Origin: Segetibacter sp.
Lineage (GTDB): Bacteria; Bacteroidota; Bacteroidia; Chitinophagales; Chitinophagaceae
Direction: 5' to 3'
Assembly: GCA_030146445.1 (NCBI GenBank)
Contig: JASLBT010000061.1
Span: 1-8,547, forward strand
Length of the DNA: 8,547 bases
This document shows positions 6,786-8,547 of this stretch, piece by piece. The notes beneath the pieces were generated by a model, which was given only the letters and a program-made list of their open reading frames with translations, was not told the DNA's origin and did no database searches. How positions within the stretch are numbered: position 1 is the stretch's first letter; the number at the start of each line of letters is the position of its first letter. The position numbers and the translations under genes were made by a program.

Positions 6786-7427
6786 ATGGAACATCTAATT
6801 TTCGCTAAATTTTATTAGTAACACTACCAGGCTTATTTCCGGCAATGCTTTTTTGTGCCCAGCAGGGTCATACAATAGGAAGAGTACACACTGACAATGA
6901 AGATCTTACCCAATGCTACTGTGTCTATAGGCATTAAAAAGGTACGCAGTAATGGCAAAGGTGAATTTATATTAAAACCCGCCGGGCATCTTTGCACTCG
7001 CTGTTACACATACACAATCTAAAATACAGAACGCTGTAACGATAGAAGCGGACAAAGGCGCTTTCAGTAGATTCAGTATCACAGCCGTAGAACAGCATAG
7101 TGAAGTTGTGGTACTTGGTTCCGGCTCGCTTGTGCGGCGAACAAGCCTTAATACGGCAGTGCCGGTAAATTTTTTTTCGTCGCAGCAAACCGTGCAAACG
7201 GGATAGGTAAGCCTTACACAAATGCTAGCTTTTTCTGCACCTTCATATAACGCGTCTGTCCCTTGTTGGCTGAACCGGCTACTCTGCGTGGACTAGCACC
7301 GGACGAGGTGCTGGTTCCCTTGAAAGGTACCCATAACCAAAGTATGGCCGTTATTACCCCTGGTGGTTTAACGGGGTTATTAGGCCCGACCGGACTCCTT
7401 AACACCGGGCATTTGCTGATCTCATGA
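6786..7427 (+). pseudogene. Decayed TonB-dependent receptor, N-terminal part only
   Basis: Joined across frames, this reads as the first part of an outer-membrane TonB-dependent receptor. It has a signal peptide (ATG at 6786, 'MEHLIFAK', then from 6809 'ILLVTLPGLFPAMLFCAQQ'), a carboxypeptidase-like segment ('LPNATVSIGIKKVRSNGKGE'), a linker ('AVTHTQSKIQNAVTIEADKG'), and a plug domain ('EVVVLGSGSLVRRTSLNTAV', 'VSLTQMLAFSAPSYNA', 'EPATLRGLAPDEVLVPLKGT'). Damage seen: one base short in the A run at 6807-6809; one base extra near 6902-6908; one base extra in GGG at 6984-6986; a TAG nonsense codon at 7204-7206; a -1 shift between about 7247 and 7271; and loss of receptor similarity after about 7400, ending at TGA 7425-7427. 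The whole beta-barrel (usually 500 or more residues) is missing. Its start lies only 4 nt after the LytTR regulator stop, so it may once have been the last gene of that operon. The family call rests on motif memory but is strong. Confidence 0.78.
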
Positions 7428-7449
7428 AATATTTCTGAAATTTGCCGCC

Positions 7450-8367
7450 ATGATCAGAAGGAAACCGCACAATTGGTTCAGGATGTTGTTCATTTGGAAG
7501 GGGTCGGTATTACCACAATTGCTTCCCCGCTTAGGATTGCTCTTCATGCTCTCCGGAGTGATCGTCTTTTTCAGGGGTACCGTATTCCATTTCAAGATAC
7601 CGTTGAATCCTACCCCTTTTACACTTTTTGGAATTGCACTTGCCCTGTTCCTGGGTTTTAGGAATAGCGCCAGTTATGACCGGTTTTGGGAAGGTCGTAA
7701 ATTGTGGGGCGCCTTGCTGATCGACTGCCGCTCACTGGCGCGTCAGGCGATCACACTAAGCGGATACGAGGAAAAGAGTATGGAAGTATCGCAATTTATT
7801 CATCAGCTTATTGCTTTTTCGTATTCGCTTAAACACCAACTCAGGCGTACTGATCCGGCTACGGATTTTGATCGTTTGCTTCCCCCCGAACTGTGCCTGC
7901 ACCTGGGAGATAAGCAATTTAAACCTGTCATGTTAATTACGCAAATGGCAAACTGGGTGAAGTCTGCCAGGGACAGTGGGAAGATAGATCCAGTAGTGCA
8001 GGTGGCATTTGATGAAAATCTGAATAAACTCTCCGATATTATAGGCGGTTGTGAACGTATAGATTCCACGCCTATCCCTTATAGTTACCGAGTCTTATTA
8101 CATCGTACCGTGTACCTCTACTGTTTTCTGTTACCCTTCGGTTTTGTTGACAGCCTGGGCTGGCTTACGCCGGTCATCGTGACTTTCATAGCTTACACCT
8201 TTGTTGCACTGGAAGCCATCGCCGACGAGATTGAAAACCCATTTGGAACAGAACCAAATGACCTTGCCCTCAACGCGATTTGTCGTACCATTGAGACGTC
8301 GCTGTTGGAGATGGCCGGTAAACCAATACCTCACTACCCGGAAGATAGGCGGTATGCAATAGATTGA
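7450..8367 (+). CDS. Bestrophin-family (UPF0187/YneE-like) membrane channel
   Basis: A 305-aa inner-membrane protein of the bestrophin family, near the usual bacterial length of about 300. Bacterial bestrophins form pentameric ion channels; a characterised Klebsiella homologue passes cations, while animal ones pass chloride. Family features seen: an N-terminal basic stretch, hydrophobic segments at about 25-42 and 55-70, the signature 'RNSASYDRFWEGRKLWG' (71-87), 'CERIDSTPIPYSYRVLLHRT' (201-220), hydrophobic segments at about 221-236 and 238-256, and the C-terminal 'EAIADEIENPFGTEPNDLAL' (255-274) with its acidic cluster. The frame is complete, so the gene looks functional. The ATG at 7450 lies 22 nt after the last stop of the receptor remnant. 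No Shine-Dalgarno is visible. Its promoter would have to lie inside or before the dead receptor gene. A functional link to the kinase operon is not indicated. Confidence 0.92.
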   Translation: MIRRKPHNWFRMLFIWKGSVLPQLLPRLGLLFMLSGVIVFFRGTVFHFKIPLNPTPFTLFGIALALFLGFRNSASYDRFWEGRKLWGALLIDCRSLARQAITLSGYEEKSMEVSQFIHQLIAFSYSLKHQLRRTDPATDFDRLLPPELCLHLGDKQFKPVMLITQMANWVKSARDSGKIDPVVQVAFDENLNKLSDIIGGCERIDSTPIPYSYRVLLHRTVYLYCFLLPFGFVDSLGWLTPVIVTFIAYTFVALEAIADEIENPFGTEPNDLALNAICRTIETSLLEMAGKPIPHYPEDRRYAID

Positions 8368-8547
8368 GGTAGGAGATGAGCCGGTCTTTGCTGGAAAACG
8401 GATCTTCAAAACTGCGGCCTGGATCGATTAAATTTTACATCATCCACCTAACCGGGTATTCCAGTTAGCTCAAAGCTGAGCCATCTATGATGCTCTACTG
8501 TGTCAGACCACAGTCCAAAAGGGAATACATAATGGTTTTATCGGGAC
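8368..8547. other. 3' flank of bestrophin gene, no gene recognised
   Basis: The 180-nt tail has no frame with a recognisable product on either strand. Two small hairpins can be drawn: GCTCA/TGAGC around AAGC at about 8468-8481, and ACTGTG/CACAGT at 8497-8502 and 8509-8514. Neither is followed by a T run. An ATG at 8532 preceded by AAGGG could open a gene that leaves the window after five codons, which is too little to call. Confidence 0.4.

Noticed and set aside
6967..7405. Minus-strand open frames across the 6782-7449 gap
   Set aside because: They are antisense to the receptor remnant, whose plus-strand wording is recognisable across the same bases.
8497..8514. Hairpin ACTGTG/CACAGT as terminator of the bestrophin gene
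   Set aside because: Only a 6-bp stem, 130 nt after the stop, with no T run following.
8532..8547. Possible gene start at the right edge (ATG after AAGGG)
   Set aside because: Only five codons are visible before the window ends, which is not enough to support a gene.
1..8547. CRISPR array, tRNA, rRNA, insertion sequence or attachment site
   Set aside because: I saw no regular direct repeats with spacers, no cloverleaf, no transposase motif in any frame and no flanking terminal repeats around the dead genes.

Overview
The window looks like chromosomal DNA from a Bacteroidetes, most probably a Chitinophagaceae-type bacterium (Chitinophaga or Niastella relatives). The signs are a type IX secretion C-terminal sorting domain, lipoprotein signals of the 'CKKDD/CKKE' kind, a surface-protein remnant with the 'NQPP...GADQTITLPT' repeat style, a TonB-dependent receptor remnant, a LytS-type kinase/LytTR regulator set, and start codons with little Shine-Dalgarno signal. 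These assignments come from motif recognition; no database search was possible.

Left part, minus strand (read right to left): a secreted T9SS cargo protein (about 3277 to 1838), then a PAP2/vanadium-haloperoxidase-like lipoprotein (1763 to 432), then a decayed PKD-repeat lipoprotein gene that runs off the left edge. The PAP2-like protein keeps most of its anion-binding motif but has Leu where the family has a catalytic His.

Centre: a divergent intergenic region of about 360-400 bp carries a perfect 14-bp inverted repeat with an 11-nt spacer. A second, imperfect dyad sits directly on the start of the next gene. From there a plus-strand set of three genes follows: two tandem paralogous LytS/YehU-type membrane histidine kinases, overlapping by 14 nt, and a LytTR response regulator 11 nt further on. 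The first kinase has the full catalytic set. The second has Arg in place of the phospho-acceptor His (PRFLFS instead of PHFLFN) and a degraded ATP site, so it reads as a pseudokinase retained in the operon. This arrangement (kinase, partner pseudokinase, DNA-binding regulator) is the most interesting thing in the window.

Right part: only 4 nt after the regulator stop, the stretch 6786-7427 has no open frame. Spliced across several frameshifts and one nonsense codon, it spells the N-terminus of a TonB-dependent receptor: signal peptide, carboxypeptidase-like domain and plug. The beta-barrel is missing. It is followed by an intact bestrophin-family membrane channel gene (7450-8367) and a 180-nt tail without a recognisable gene. 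Two surface-protein genes in 8.5 kb are therefore dead, unless the indels are sequencing errors, while the genes between them are intact.
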